Shown: positions 24,830-32,241 of the stretch, in pieces | How positions within the stretch are numbered: the first letter of the stretch is position 1 | How the letters are laid out: every line of letters begins with the position of its first letter | Origin: Mycobacterium sp. NS-7484 | Lineage (GTDB): Bacteria; Actinomycetota; Actinomycetes; Mycobacteriales; Mycobacteriaceae | Length of the DNA: 36,165 nt | Assembly (NCBI RefSeq): GCF_001953975.1 | Contig: NZ_MBEJ01000097.1 | Coordinates: forward strand, 1-36,165 | Direction of reading: 5' to 3' | Translations under genes and position numbers: made by a program | Notes under the pieces: model-generated | Database searches by the model: none | The model's input: only the letters and a program-made list of their open reading frames with translations | Told to the model about the DNA's origin: nothing

Positions 24830-26074
24830 ATGCGTATCGCGTTGCTGTCCTATCGGAGCAAGACTCACTGCGGTGGCCAGGGCGTCTACGTGCGCTATCT
24901 GAGCCGCGGGCTGGCCGAACTCGGTCATGAGGTCGAGGTGTTCTCCGGTCAGCCCTATCCGGAGGGGCTGGACCCTCGGGTCAAGCTGACCAAGGTTCCG
25001 AGCCTGGACCTCTACCGCGAGCCCGACCCGTTCCGCGTGCCCAAGCCCAGCGAGATCCGCGACCGGATCGACGCTCTCGAGCTCGCCACGATGTGGAGCG
25101 CCGGGTTCCCCGAGCCGCGGACCTTCACCATGCGCGTCGCCCGCATCCTGGCCGAGCGTCGCGACGAGTTCGACGTGGTGCACGACAACCAGAGCCTGGG
25201 CTCGGCGCTGCTGAAGATCGCCGAGAGCGGTCTGCCGGTCGTGGCCACCGTGCACCACCCGATCACGCGGGACCGGGTCGTCGAGATCGCCGCCGCCAAG
25301 TGGTGGCGCAAGCCGCTGGTCCGGCGGTGGTACGGGTTCGCCGAGATGCAGAAGAAGGTCGCCCGCCAGATCCCCGAACTGCTCACCGTGTCGTCGTCCT
25401 CGGCCGCCGACATCGCCGAGGACTTCGGGGTGACGCCGGATCAGCTGCACATCGTGCCGCTGGGCGTGGACACCGAACTGTTCAAGCCGGCCGAGCACCG
25501 GGTGAGCGGACGCATCATCGCGATCGCCAGCGCCGACGTGCCGCTCAAGGGAGTCAGCCATCTGCTGCATGCGGTGGCCCGGCTGCGAGTTTCGCGCGAC
25601 CTCGACGTGCAGCTGGTGTCCAAGCTCGAACCGAACGGTCCGACCGAGAAACTCATTGCCGAGCTTGGTATTTCCGACATCGTGCACAGCTCCAGCGGCC
25701 TGAGCGACGAGGAGCTCGCCGCACTGCTCGCCTCCGCCGAGGTGGCCTGCATCCCGTCTCTGTACGAGGGTTTCTCACTGCCCGCCGTGGAGGCCATGGC
25801 CAGTGGCACCCCGATCGTGGCCAGCCGGGCGGGCGCGCTGCCCGAGGTGGTGGGCGACGACGGTGCCTGCGCCCGGTTGGTGCGCCCGGCCGACGTCGAC
25901 GAGTTGACCGCCGTGCTCGGTGAACTGCTCGACTCGCCGTCGGAACGACGCAAGCTCGGTGCCGCCGGACGGCAACGGGCACTCGATGTCTTCAGTTGGG
26001 AATCGGTTGCTGCACAGACGGTTTCAGTGTACGAGATGGCCCGTGCCAGGGCAGGAAAGGTGACGCGATGCTGA
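24830..26074 (+). CDS. GT4-family glycosyltransferase
   Basis: 414 aa, GT-B fold. N-terminal MRIALLSYRSKTHCGGQGVY contains the Gly-rich acceptor-side loop, and the C-terminal nucleotide-sugar site has the EX7E motif E313-E321 in YEGFSLPAVEAMASG. It would transfer a sugar, retaining its configuration, to a lipid or small-molecule acceptor on the cytoplasmic side of the membrane. It overlaps the downstream methyltransferase gene by 7 nt and heads a three-gene operon behind the TetR-type operator. Donor and acceptor are unknown; joint operation with methyltransferases suggests a methylated glycolipid or glycoside. Confidence 0.9.
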   Translation: MRIALLSYRSKTHCGGQGVYVRYLSRGLAELGHEVEVFSGQPYPEGLDPRVKLTKVPSLDLYREPDPFRVPKPSEIRDRIDALELATMWSAGFPEPRTFTMRVARILAERRDEFDVVHDNQSLGSALLKIAESGLPVVATVHHPITRDRVVEIAAAKWWRKPLVRRWYGFAEMQKKVARQIPELLTVSSSSAADIAEDFGVTPDQLHIVPLGVDTELFKPAEHRVSGRIIAIASADVPLKGVSHLLHAVARLRVSRDLDVQLVSKLEPNGPTEKLIAELGISDIVHSSSGLSDEELAALLASAEVACIPSLYEGFSLPAVEAMASGTPIVASRAGALPEVVGDDGACARLVRPADVDELTAVLGELLDSPSERRKLGAAGRQRALDVFSWESVAAQTVSVYEMARARAGKVTRC

Positions 26075-26790
26075 CCGTCGATTTCGACCGTCTCGGTGTC
26101 GGACCGGGCACCAGCGTGATCGACGTCGGGTGCGGCGCGGGCCGGCACACCTTCGAGGCATACCGGCGCGGTGCCAACGTGATCGGTTTCGATCAGAGCG
26201 TGTCCGACCTCAACGACGTCGACACCATGCTGCAGGCCATGCGGGAAGCCGGCGAGGTGCCGTTGTCGGCCAAGGGCGAGGCCGTCAAGGGTGACGCGCT
26301 CGACCTTCCATACCCCGACGCCAGCTTCGACTGCGTCATCGCGTCGGAGATCCTCGAGCACGTCCCCGAGGACGATCGGGCGATCGCGCAACTGGTGCGG
26401 GTCCTCAAACCCGGTGGCTCACTGGCCATCACGGTGCCGCGGTGGCTCCCCGAGAAGCTGTGCTGGCTGCTGTCGGACGAGTATCACGCCAACGAGGGCG
26501 GACACATCCGCATCTACAAGGCCGACGAGCTGCGCGACAAGGTGCTCGCGCACGGGCTCGAACTCACTCACACCCATCACGAGCACGCCCTGCACTCGCC
26601 GTACTGGTGGCTCAAATGTCTGGTCGGCACCGAGAAGAACGACCATCCCGCCGTCAAGGCGTACCACCAGTTGCTGGTGTGGGACATGATGGGGCGGCCC
26701 TGGCTGACCCGCACCGCCGAATCACTGTTGAACCCGGTGATCGGCAAGAGCGTCGCGCTCTACTTCCGCAAGCCGGAATCCAACGGGTAG
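26068..26790 (+). CDS. Class I SAM-dependent methyltransferase (Methyltransf_11 type)
   Basis: 240 aa from the ATG at 26068, with GGAAAGG upstream; the frame to 25996 lies inside the glycosyltransferase gene. SAM motif I VIDVGCGAGRHTFEA is near residues 15-29. The later motifs DLPYPDASFDCVIASEILEH and RVLKPGGSLAITVPR follow. The C-terminal half (HHEHALHSPYWWLKCLVG) is aromatic/His-rich and may bind the acceptor. It probably methylates a product of the coupled glycosyltransferase. The next gene starts 10 nt downstream. Confidence 0.88.
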   Translation: MLTVDFDRLGVGPGTSVIDVGCGAGRHTFEAYRRGANVIGFDQSVSDLNDVDTMLQAMREAGEVPLSAKGEAVKGDALDLPYPDASFDCVIASEILEHVPEDDRAIAQLVRVLKPGGSLAITVPRWLPEKLCWLLSDEYHANEGGHIRIYKADELRDKVLAHGLELTHTHHEHALHSPYWWLKCLVGTEKNDHPAVKAYHQLLVWDMMGRPWLTRTAESLLNPVIGKSVALYFRKPESNG

Positions 26791-26800
26791 GCGGTGCGCG

Positions 26801-27868
26801 GTGCGACTGCCTGAGATCCCCGGTGTGCCCGGAGTTCTGACCCCGCAAGACTGCTTGCAGACGGCGAAATCGATTGCCGCGACCCAGGAATCCTCAGGAG
26901 CCCTGCCGTGGTTCGACGGCGGGCACACCGACCCGTGGGATCACGTCGAGAACGCCATGGCGCTGACCGTGGCCGGGTTGATCGAGCCGGCCCGTGCGGC
27001 CTTCGACTGGTGCCGCACCGTGCAACGCGCCGACGGGTCATGGCCGATCCAGCTGCGCAACGGGGTCGTCGAGGATGCCAACAGCGACAGCAACTTCTGC
27101 GCCTACGTGGCCACCGGCGTCTGGCACCACGTCCTGATCACCGGGGACCGGGCCTTCGCCGAGTGCATGTGGCCGGTGGTGACCCGGGCGCTGAATTTCG
27201 TGCTCGGCCTGCAGGCTCCCGGTGGTGAGATCTATTGGGCGGAAAGCCCTTCCGGCCCGGTGGAAGAGGCGTTGCTGACCGGCTGCGCCAGCGTATACCA
27301 CAGCATCCGCTGCGGGTTGGCTCTGGCGGAGTACCTCGATGATCCGCAGCCGGAATGGGAGGTCGCCGTGGGGCGCCTGGGCCACGCCATCGCCGATCAT
27401 CCAGAGGCGTTCTCCGCCAAGGACACCCACGCCATGGAGTGGTACTACCCGGTGCTCGGCGGGGCGTTGCGCGACGATGCGGCCAAGGCCCGGATCGACG
27501 GGCGCTGGGGCGATTTCGTGGTGCCCGGACTTGGTATCCGGTGCGTCGACCACCGGCCCTGGGTCACCGGTGCCGAGACCTGCGAGCTGGTGATGGCCCT
27601 GGATGCGATCGGTGACACCCGGCGCGCCCACGAGCAGTTCGCGGCCATGCAGCACCTACGCGAGGACGACGGATCCTATTGGACCGGGCTCGTTTTCGCC
27701 GACGGCAAGCGCTGGCCCGAGGAACGCACCACCTGGACCGGCGCGGCCATGATCCTGGCCGCCGACGCGTTGTCGCAGACCACCGCGGCCAGCGGCATCT
27801 TCCGGGGCGTCGGGCTGCCGCGTGGCCTCGAGGGTGAGTACGACTGCGAGTGTGTGGCAGGCCGTTAG
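26801..27868 (+). CDS. Alpha/alpha-toroid protein with QW-like repeat (prenyltransferase/squalene-cyclase-like or six-hairpin glycosidase-like)
   Basis: 355 aa from GTG 26801. The sequence QRADGSWPIQ (Q75-W81) fits the Q-x-x-D-G-S-W repeat of terpene-cyclase/prenyltransferase toroids, and a second DDGSYWTG lies near residue 287. No DXDD cyclase motif is visible, and segments such as ERTTWTGAAMILAADAL also fit six-hairpin glycosidases, so catalysis is undecided. It is the third gene of the operon. Its stop overlaps that of the convergent second methyltransferase by 4 nt (27865-27868). A role in building or trimming the same glycoconjugate is inferred. Confidence 0.7.
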   Translation: MRLPEIPGVPGVLTPQDCLQTAKSIAATQESSGALPWFDGGHTDPWDHVENAMALTVAGLIEPARAAFDWCRTVQRADGSWPIQLRNGVVEDANSDSNFCAYVATGVWHHVLITGDRAFAECMWPVVTRALNFVLGLQAPGGEIYWAESPSGPVEEALLTGCASVYHSIRCGLALAEYLDDPQPEWEVAVGRLGHAIADHPEAFSAKDTHAMEWYYPVLGGALRDDAAKARIDGRWGDFVVPGLGIRCVDHRPWVTGAETCELVMALDAIGDTRRAHEQFAAMQHLREDDGSYWTGLVFADGKRWPEERTTWTGAAMILAADALSQTTAASGIFRGVGLPRGLEGEYDCECVAGR

Positions 27869-28536
27869 TCGAGCACTCCCGGCTCACCCGCGCTCCGCTG
27901 AAGCACCCGCATCGATCCCATCGCCATGACTTCGTCGAACGCACCGGTGGCCAGCGCCCGCTGGTAGATGTGGAACGGTGCCTGCCCGCCGTCGTTCGGA
28001 TCGGGGAACACGTCGTGGATGACCAACGCGCCGCCCACCTCGACCCAGCGAGCCCAACCGTCGAAGTCCCGCTGCGCGGCCTCCTCGGTGTGCCCGCCGT
28101 CGATGAACAACAGCCGCAACGGCATTCGCCAGCCACGGGCCACCACGGGTGACTTACCGACGACGGCGACCACATGGTCGTCGAGGCCGGCGGCATCGAG
28201 CGTGTGGCGCATGGTGGGCAGCGTGTCGAACAGCCCGGTGACCGGATCGACCATGGTGGTGTCGTGGTACTCCCAGCCGACCTGATGCTCTTCGGAGCCG
28301 TGGTGATGATCGACGGTGTAGAGCACCGAGTCGGTCTCCTGGGCCGCCGCACCCAACATCACCGTCGACTTGCCGCAGTACGTGCCGATCTCGACCCCGA
28401 CGCCGCCACCGAGGTAGCGCACCCCGGCGTCATAGAGAGCGCGGCCCTCGTCGGCGGGCATGAAGCCGGTGACCTGCTCGGCAAGGGTGAACAGGCGCTC
28501 GGCGCGGGGCGGTAGGGCGGTGTCAGCGGAGCTCAT
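27865..28536 (-). CDS. Class I SAM methyltransferase (Methyltransf_24-like)
   Basis: 223 aa from ATG 28536; the longer open frame to 28884 runs through the tetR gene and is rejected. Motif I is GVEIGTYCGKSTVMLGAA. The acidic metal-site-like segments LLFIDGGHTEEAAQRDFDGW and GGALVIHDVFPDPNDGG fit O-methyltransferases acting on sugars or hydroxylated small molecules. It is divergent from tetR with the palindromic operator between them. TAGGTT lies eight bases before its start, predicting a near-leaderless mRNA. It is probably co-controlled with the glycosyltransferase operon. Confidence 0.82.
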   Translation of the reverse strand: MSSADTALPPRAERLFTLAEQVTGFMPADEGRALYDAGVRYLGGGVGVEIGTYCGKSTVMLGAAAQETDSVLYTVDHHHGSEEHQVGWEYHDTTMVDPVTGLFDTLPTMRHTLDAAGLDDHVVAVVGKSPVVARGWRMPLRLLFIDGGHTEEAAQRDFDGWARWVEVGGALVIHDVFPDPNDGGQAPFHIYQRALATGAFDEVMAMGSMRVLQRSAGEPGVLD

Positions 28537-28544
28537 GAATGCAC

Positions 28545-28550
28545 AACCTA
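28545..28550 (-). promoter_or_regulatory. -10 element of the second methyltransferase gene
   Basis: Minus-strand TAGGTT lies eight bases before the ATG at 28536. The TetR-type operator lies 33 bp further upstream, so control of this promoter by TetR is possible but less direct than at the other two sites. Confidence 0.4.
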
Positions 28551-28583
28551 CCGTTGCTGGCCACCGGCGGTTGTAGTAGCGTC

Positions 28584-28597
28584 CGGACACGTGTCCG
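28584..28597. promoter_or_regulatory. TetR-type operator overlapping the tetR start codon
   Basis: CGGACACGTGTCCG is a perfect 14-bp palindrome. The tetR GTG start (28591-28593) is its right half, and a plus-strand -10 TAGCGT (28577-28582) lies just upstream, so bound repressor would sit on the transcription start. The core matches the operator at the glycosyltransferase promoter. Confidence 0.7.
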
Positions 28598-29160
28598 ATG
28601 CGGCCTTGGAATCGACGCGCCGCCGCCTGAGTGCACGGCAGGCTGACACCGTGGAGCGTCTCGGTCAGGCCGCGCTCCGACTGATCATCCGAGACGGGTT
28701 CGCCGGGCTGACCGTGCGTCGGGTTGCCGCCGAGGCCGGGGTCGGCGCGGCGACGGCATACACCTACTTCTCGTCGAAAGAACACCTCGTGGCCGAGGTG
28801 TTCTGGCGTCGACTCTCGGCTGCGCCGCCGGCCGCGCACGAGTCGAACGATCCGGCCACCCGCGTGGTCGAGGTACTGCAGCACATCGCGTCGCTGGTGG
28901 CCGATGAACCCGAGTTCGCCGGAGCGGTGACCAACGCGCTGCTCGGGAAGGACCCCGACGTGGAGGTGTTGCGCCAGCGGATCGGGGCGGATATCCGCAC
29001 GCGGCTGGTCGTGGCGCTGGGCCCCGACGTTGATCTCGACGTCATCGAGGCCCTTGAGCTGCTCTACACGGGAACGCTGGTCTGGGCGGGGATGGGATAT
29101 GACCCCTACGCGGCCATCTCGAGGCGGCTGGAGAAATCAGCTCGCTTGCTGCTCAGCTGA
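28591..29160 (+). CDS. TetR-family regulator of the glycosyltransferase/methyltransferase cluster (predicted)
   Basis: 189 aa. The N-terminal HTH is LTVRRVAAEAGVGAATAYTYF (about residues 35-55), followed by SKEHLVAEVF; the C-terminal half is a helical ligand domain without a recognisable ligand. The start GTG lies inside the palindrome GGACACGTGTCC and 8 nt after a -10, so its mRNA is probably leaderless and autoregulated. The same core at 24746-24757 suggests it represses the three-gene operon there. Its last 24 bp overlap the convergent second tetR gene. Confidence 0.88.
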   Translation: MSDAALESTRRRLSARQADTVERLGQAALRLIIRDGFAGLTVRRVAAEAGVGAATAYTYFSSKEHLVAEVFWRRLSAAPPAAHESNDPATRVVEVLQHIASLVADEPEFAGAVTNALLGKDPDVEVLRQRIGADIRTRLVVALGPDVDLDVIEALELLYTGTLVWAGMGYDPYAAISRRLEKSARLLLS

Positions 29161-29721
29161 ATTCGCCGCCATGATGGCCGTCGACGCGGCCACGGCGGGA
29201 CCGTAGATCTCGTGGATGTCGCGGCCGTCCTCGACGATCAGAGCGGTCAGCTCACGTAACCCTCCCAGCAGGATGATGGCCATCGGCTCGGTGAGCTGCG
29301 GCAGACCGGCGCGCTGGAAGCCGACGCTGCCGCTGAGGTCGATCAGTAGGTCGGTCAGGGCGCGCAGGGCCTCGCGCTGCAGTGGTCGGGCCCGGCTGCC
29401 GAGCGCGGGAAGTTCCCGAATCCAACTCAACGTGATGGCCGGGGCGGCGGCGATGTGATCGACATAGGCGCCCACGGCCTGGCCGATCTGGTCGGTCCAG
29501 GATGCCTCGGGAACGACAGCGGCGCTGATCCGGTCGACCAGTGCGGCGTTGTTGGCGCGCAGCAGCTCGAGAAAACCATCCTCTTTCGTTCCGAACTGGT
29601 CGTAGAACGTGCGCTTGGAGGTACGGGCGTGGCGGACGATGTCGGCCACGGTGGTGTCTCGGTAGCCCTTGTCGGTGATCGCCGCGGCCAGCCCGTCGAG
29701 CAACCGTAGTCGGTAGGTCAT
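29137..29721 (-). CDS. TetR-family regulator of cyp138 (Rv0135c-like)
   Basis: 194 aa. HTH region TTVADIVRHARTSKRTFYDQF (about 23-43), followed by GTKEDGFLELL; the C-terminal domain is helical. It is divergent from the cytochrome P450 gene, the same order as Rv0135c-cyp138 in M. tuberculosis. The intergenic region has two GGTACC-N4-GGTACC sites, which suit a TetR dimer. It probably represses itself and the P450 gene, responding to a hydrophobic P450 substrate. It overlaps the upstream-strand tetR by 24 bp at their 3' ends. Confidence 0.88.
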   Translation of the reverse strand: MTYRLRLLDGLAAAITDKGYRDTTVADIVRHARTSKRTFYDQFGTKEDGFLELLRANNAALVDRISAAVVPEASWTDQIGQAVGAYVDHIAAAPAITLSWIRELPALGSRARPLQREALRALTDLLIDLSGSVGFQRAGLPQLTEPMAIILLGGLRELTALIVEDGRDIHEIYGPAVAASTAIMAANSAEQQAS

Positions 29722-29735
29722 CGCCTCTCACCCCC

Positions 29736-29794
29736 TTGCGTTGTCTGGTACCTGGGGGTACCGTACCTCACAACCGCTGGTACCGCTCGGTACC
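29736..29794 (+). promoter_or_regulatory. cyp138 promoter and two GGTACC-N4-GGTACC operators
   Basis: -35 TTGCGT (29736-29741) and -10 TACCGT (29759-29764) are 17 bp apart. Operator 1 (29747-29762) covers the spacer and part of the -10; operator 2 (29779-29794) lies after the start site. Their centres are 32 bp apart, close to three helical turns. On the other strand TACGGT (29760-29765) could be the tetR -10, so operator 1 would control both genes. Confidence 0.7.
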
Positions 29795-29813
29795 GCAACT
29801 GGCTGGAGATGGT

Positions 29814-31142
29814 ATGACCGACGTCGTAGCTGCCGAGAAGGCCCGGATCCCAGCGCCCGCGCGGGTGCCGAAACCGTTGCAGGCCATAGGCTTTGCCCTG
29901 GCCAGGCGCTGGGTGGTCAAACAGATCGCGCGCCGTCAGGGTGATGTGTTCAGCCTTCAGCTCCCGGTGTTCGGCCGCACGGTGATGATCGCCGATGCTC
30001 AGTTGGCCAAGCAGCTCTTCGCGGCCAACACCGACGACGTCGGCAATATCCAGCCCAATTTGAGCCGCATCCTGGGGTCCGGTTCGGTGTTCGCCCTCGA
30101 CGGCACCGATCACCGTCGGCGTCGCAAATTGCTCACCCCACCGTTTCACGGCAAGAGCATCAAGAACTACGAGAAGATCTTCGAAGAAGAGACGCTGCGG
30201 GAAACGGCCACCTGGCCCGACGGGCGACAGTTCGAGACGCTCGAACCGATGATGCGCATTACCCTCAACGCCATCCTGCGCGCGGTTTTCGGCGCCGACG
30301 GCGAACAGCTCGACGAATTGCGCCGCATCATCCCGCCCTGGGTCACCCTCGGTTCGCGGTTGGTGGTGTTGCCCACCCCGACCCGCACCTACGGACGGTT
30401 CAGTCCGTGGGGCCGATTGGCTCGATACCGCAAGCAGTACGACGACGTCATCGACCGACTCATCGACAAGGTCGAGGCCGACCCGGACTTCGACCAGCGC
30501 GACGACATCCTGGCGCTGCTGTTGCGCAGCACGTACGAGGACGGATCGGCCATGTCCCGCAAAGACATCGGGGACGAGCTGTTGACCCTGCTGGCCGCCG
30601 GGCACGAGACGACGGCGTCGACCCTGGGCTGGGCCTTTGAACGGATCAGCCGGCACCCGCACGTGCTGGCCGAGCTGGAGGCCGAGGCGGCCACCGACGG
30701 CAATGAGTACCGCCAGGCCACCATCCTCGAAGTCCAACGCAACCGGACCGTCATCGACTTCGCCGGCCGCCACGTCTACGCACCGTCGATTCGACTGGGG
30801 GACTGGGAGATTCCGCGCGGGTACTCCGTGATCGTGGCGATCTCCCAGATCCAGGAAGCGGCCAAGGATTTCCCGGATCCCGACCGGTTCGACCCCCGGC
30901 GTTTCCTCGGCAACCGGCCGGGCCTCGGCTGGATCCCCTACGGCGGCGGCACCCGACGCTGTGTCGGCGCAGTGTTCGCCAACGTCGAAATGGACGTCGT
31001 GCTGCGAACGGTGTTGCGGCACTTCGCGATCGAATCCACCACCGCCCCGGGTGAGAAAGTGCATTCCCGCGGAGTGGCCTACACCCCGAAGTCCGGTGGA
31101 CGCCTCACGGTGCGCCGCCGGGCCGCCCCGCTGGGCGCCTGA
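29814..31142 (+). CDS. cyp138: Cytochrome P450, CYP138-like
   Basis: 442 aa from ATG 29814; the frame is open to 29736 but that part lies over the operators. The I-helix oxygen site is AGHETT (262-267), ExxR is E306-R309, and the heme loop is PYGGGTRRCVG with ligand Cys383; the loop starts with Tyr where Phe is usual. Gene order TetR-P450-MsrA-SnoaL-like-epimerase equals Rv0135c-Rv0139, which supports the CYP138 name. The natural substrate is unknown; a lipid or sterol-like compound is plausible from context. Electrons would come from a ferredoxin encoded elsewhere. Confidence 0.88.
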   Translation: MTDVVAAEKARIPAPARVPKPLQAIGFALARRWVVKQIARRQGDVFSLQLPVFGRTVMIADAQLAKQLFAANTDDVGNIQPNLSRILGSGSVFALDGTDHRRRRKLLTPPFHGKSIKNYEKIFEEETLRETATWPDGRQFETLEPMMRITLNAILRAVFGADGEQLDELRRIIPPWVTLGSRLVVLPTPTRTYGRFSPWGRLARYRKQYDDVIDRLIDKVEADPDFDQRDDILALLLRSTYEDGSAMSRKDIGDELLTLLAAGHETTASTLGWAFERISRHPHVLAELEAEAATDGNEYRQATILEVQRNRTVIDFAGRHVYAPSIRLGDWEIPRGYSVIVAISQIQEAAKDFPDPDRFDPRRFLGNRPGLGWIPYGGGTRRCVGAVFANVEMDVVLRTVLRHFAIESTTAPGEKVHSRGVAYTPKSGGRLTVRRRAAPLGA

Positions 31143-31146
31143 GCCG

Positions 31147-31659
31147 TCAGCTCGCGGTCTGGCGCTTGGGAAGCTTCCACCCCGCGCGCGGGAAGTGGCA
31201 GGTGTACCCGTTCGGGTAGTGCACCAGGTAGTCCTGATGCTCGGGCTCGGCCTCCCAGAAATCACTCGCCGGCGTCACCTCGGTGACCACCTTGCCCGGC
31301 CACAAACCCGAAGCATCCACATCGGCGATGGTGTCCAGTGCGACGCGCTTCTGCTCGTCGTCGAGGTAGAAGATCGCCGACCGGTAGCTGGTGCCCACGT
31401 CATTGCCCTGCCGGTCCTTGGTGGACGGGTCATGGATCTGGAAGAAGAACTCCAGCAGTGCTCGGAAATCTGTCTCGGCCGGATCGTAGACGATCTCGAC
31501 CGCTTCGGCATGTCCCGGGTGATTGCGGTATGTCGGTTGGTCGTTACGGCCGCCGGTGTACCCCACCCGGGTCGAGATCACGCCGGGTTGCTTGCGGATG
31601 AGGTCCTGCATGCCCCAGAAGCAGCCGCCGGCCAGGATCGCTGTCGAATAGTTGCCCAT
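31147..31659 (-). CDS. msrA: Peptide methionine sulfoxide reductase A
   Basis: 170 aa. It repairs methionine-S-sulfoxide in proteins after oxidative damage. The catalytic Cys13 is in GGCFWGM, and the C-terminal Cys154 in NGYTCHF can act in recycling. The ATG at 31659 gives a length and start like Rv0137c; a second ATG at 31668 adds three residues. It converges on cyp138 with a 4-nt gap and is divergent from the SnoaL-like gene. Confidence 0.95.
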   Translation of the reverse strand: MGNYSTAILAGGCFWGMQDLIRKQPGVISTRVGYTGGRNDQPTYRNHPGHAEAVEIVYDPAETDFRALLEFFFQIHDPSTKDRQGNDVGTSYRSAIFYLDDEQKRVALDTIADVDASGLWPGKVVTEVTPASDFWEAEPEHQDYLVHYPNGYTCHFPRAGWKLPKRQTAS

Positions 31660-31714
31660 ACATCCCATTGTGCTCCGCGCCGACTTTCTCGGCAGAGTCC
31701 TCGACAAAGCCTGG

Positions 31715-31728
31715 TAGAACGTGTTCTA
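31715..31728. promoter_or_regulatory. KstR-type operator upstream of the SnoaL-like gene
   Basis: TAGAACGTGTTCTA has 6-bp arms and fully matches the reported KstR consensus TnnAACnnGTTnnA. It ends 8 nt before the GTG at 31737 and overlaps the likely -10 region (TCTAGT or TAGTTT), a good position for repression. KstR controls cholesterol-catabolism genes in mycobacteria. Confidence 0.65.
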
Positions 31729-31736
31729 GTTTTGGG

Positions 31737-32237
31737 GTGACGAGCAGGTCCTTCAGCCGCGATGAACTCGCCGCCGCCTTCGAGACGTTCGAGCAGACCG
31801 TGGATCGAGCCGCGCAGACCAAGAACTGGGACATCTGGGCGGACCACTACACCGTCGACGTCGACTACATCGAGCACGCCGTGGGCACCATGAAGGGCCG
31901 CGAACAGGTGCGGCCGTGGATCTGGACGACCATGACCACCTTTCCCGGCAGCTACATGACGGCGTTCCCGTCGCTGTGGTCGGTGATCGACGTACCGACC
32001 GGCCGGATCATCTGCGAACTGGACAACCCCATGCGCGACCCGGGCGACGGCACCATCATCAGCGCCACCAACATCTCGATCCTGACCTACGCCGGCGACG
32101 GCCTCTGGTCACGTCAGGAAGACGTCTACAACCCACTGCGATTCGCCTCCGCGGCCCGCAAGTGGTGCCGCAAAGCTGCCGAACTCGGCACGCTCACCGA
32201 TGAGGCCGAGGCGTGGATGCAGAAGTTCGGAGGCTGA
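31737..32237 (+). CDS. SnoaL/NTF2-fold protein (Rv0138-like)
   Basis: 166 aa from GTG 31737; upstream reading to 31668 crosses the operator and is rejected. TKNWDIWADHYTVDVDYIEH near residues 28-47 and GRIICELDNPMRDPGDG near 105-120 fit the NTF2-like cone fold shared by ketosteroid isomerases, SnoaL cyclases and small dehydratases. It heads a two-gene unit with the epimerase/dehydrogenase 4 nt downstream. The KstR-type site upstream and a steroid-isomerase fold make a role in sterol or lipid metabolism worth testing, but no activity is known to me. Confidence 0.8.
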   Translation: MTSRSFSRDELAAAFETFEQTVDRAAQTKNWDIWADHYTVDVDYIEHAVGTMKGREQVRPWIWTTMTTFPGSYMTAFPSLWSVIDVPTGRIICELDNPMRDPGDGTIISATNISILTYAGDGLWSRQEDVYNPLRFASAARKWCRKAAELGTLTDEAEAWMQKFGG

Positions 32238-32241
32238 GCAC

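Noticed and set aside
29718..31265. 515-codon minus-strand open frame over cyp138
   Set aside because: Antisense to a well-supported P450 and extends into msrA; no family pattern.
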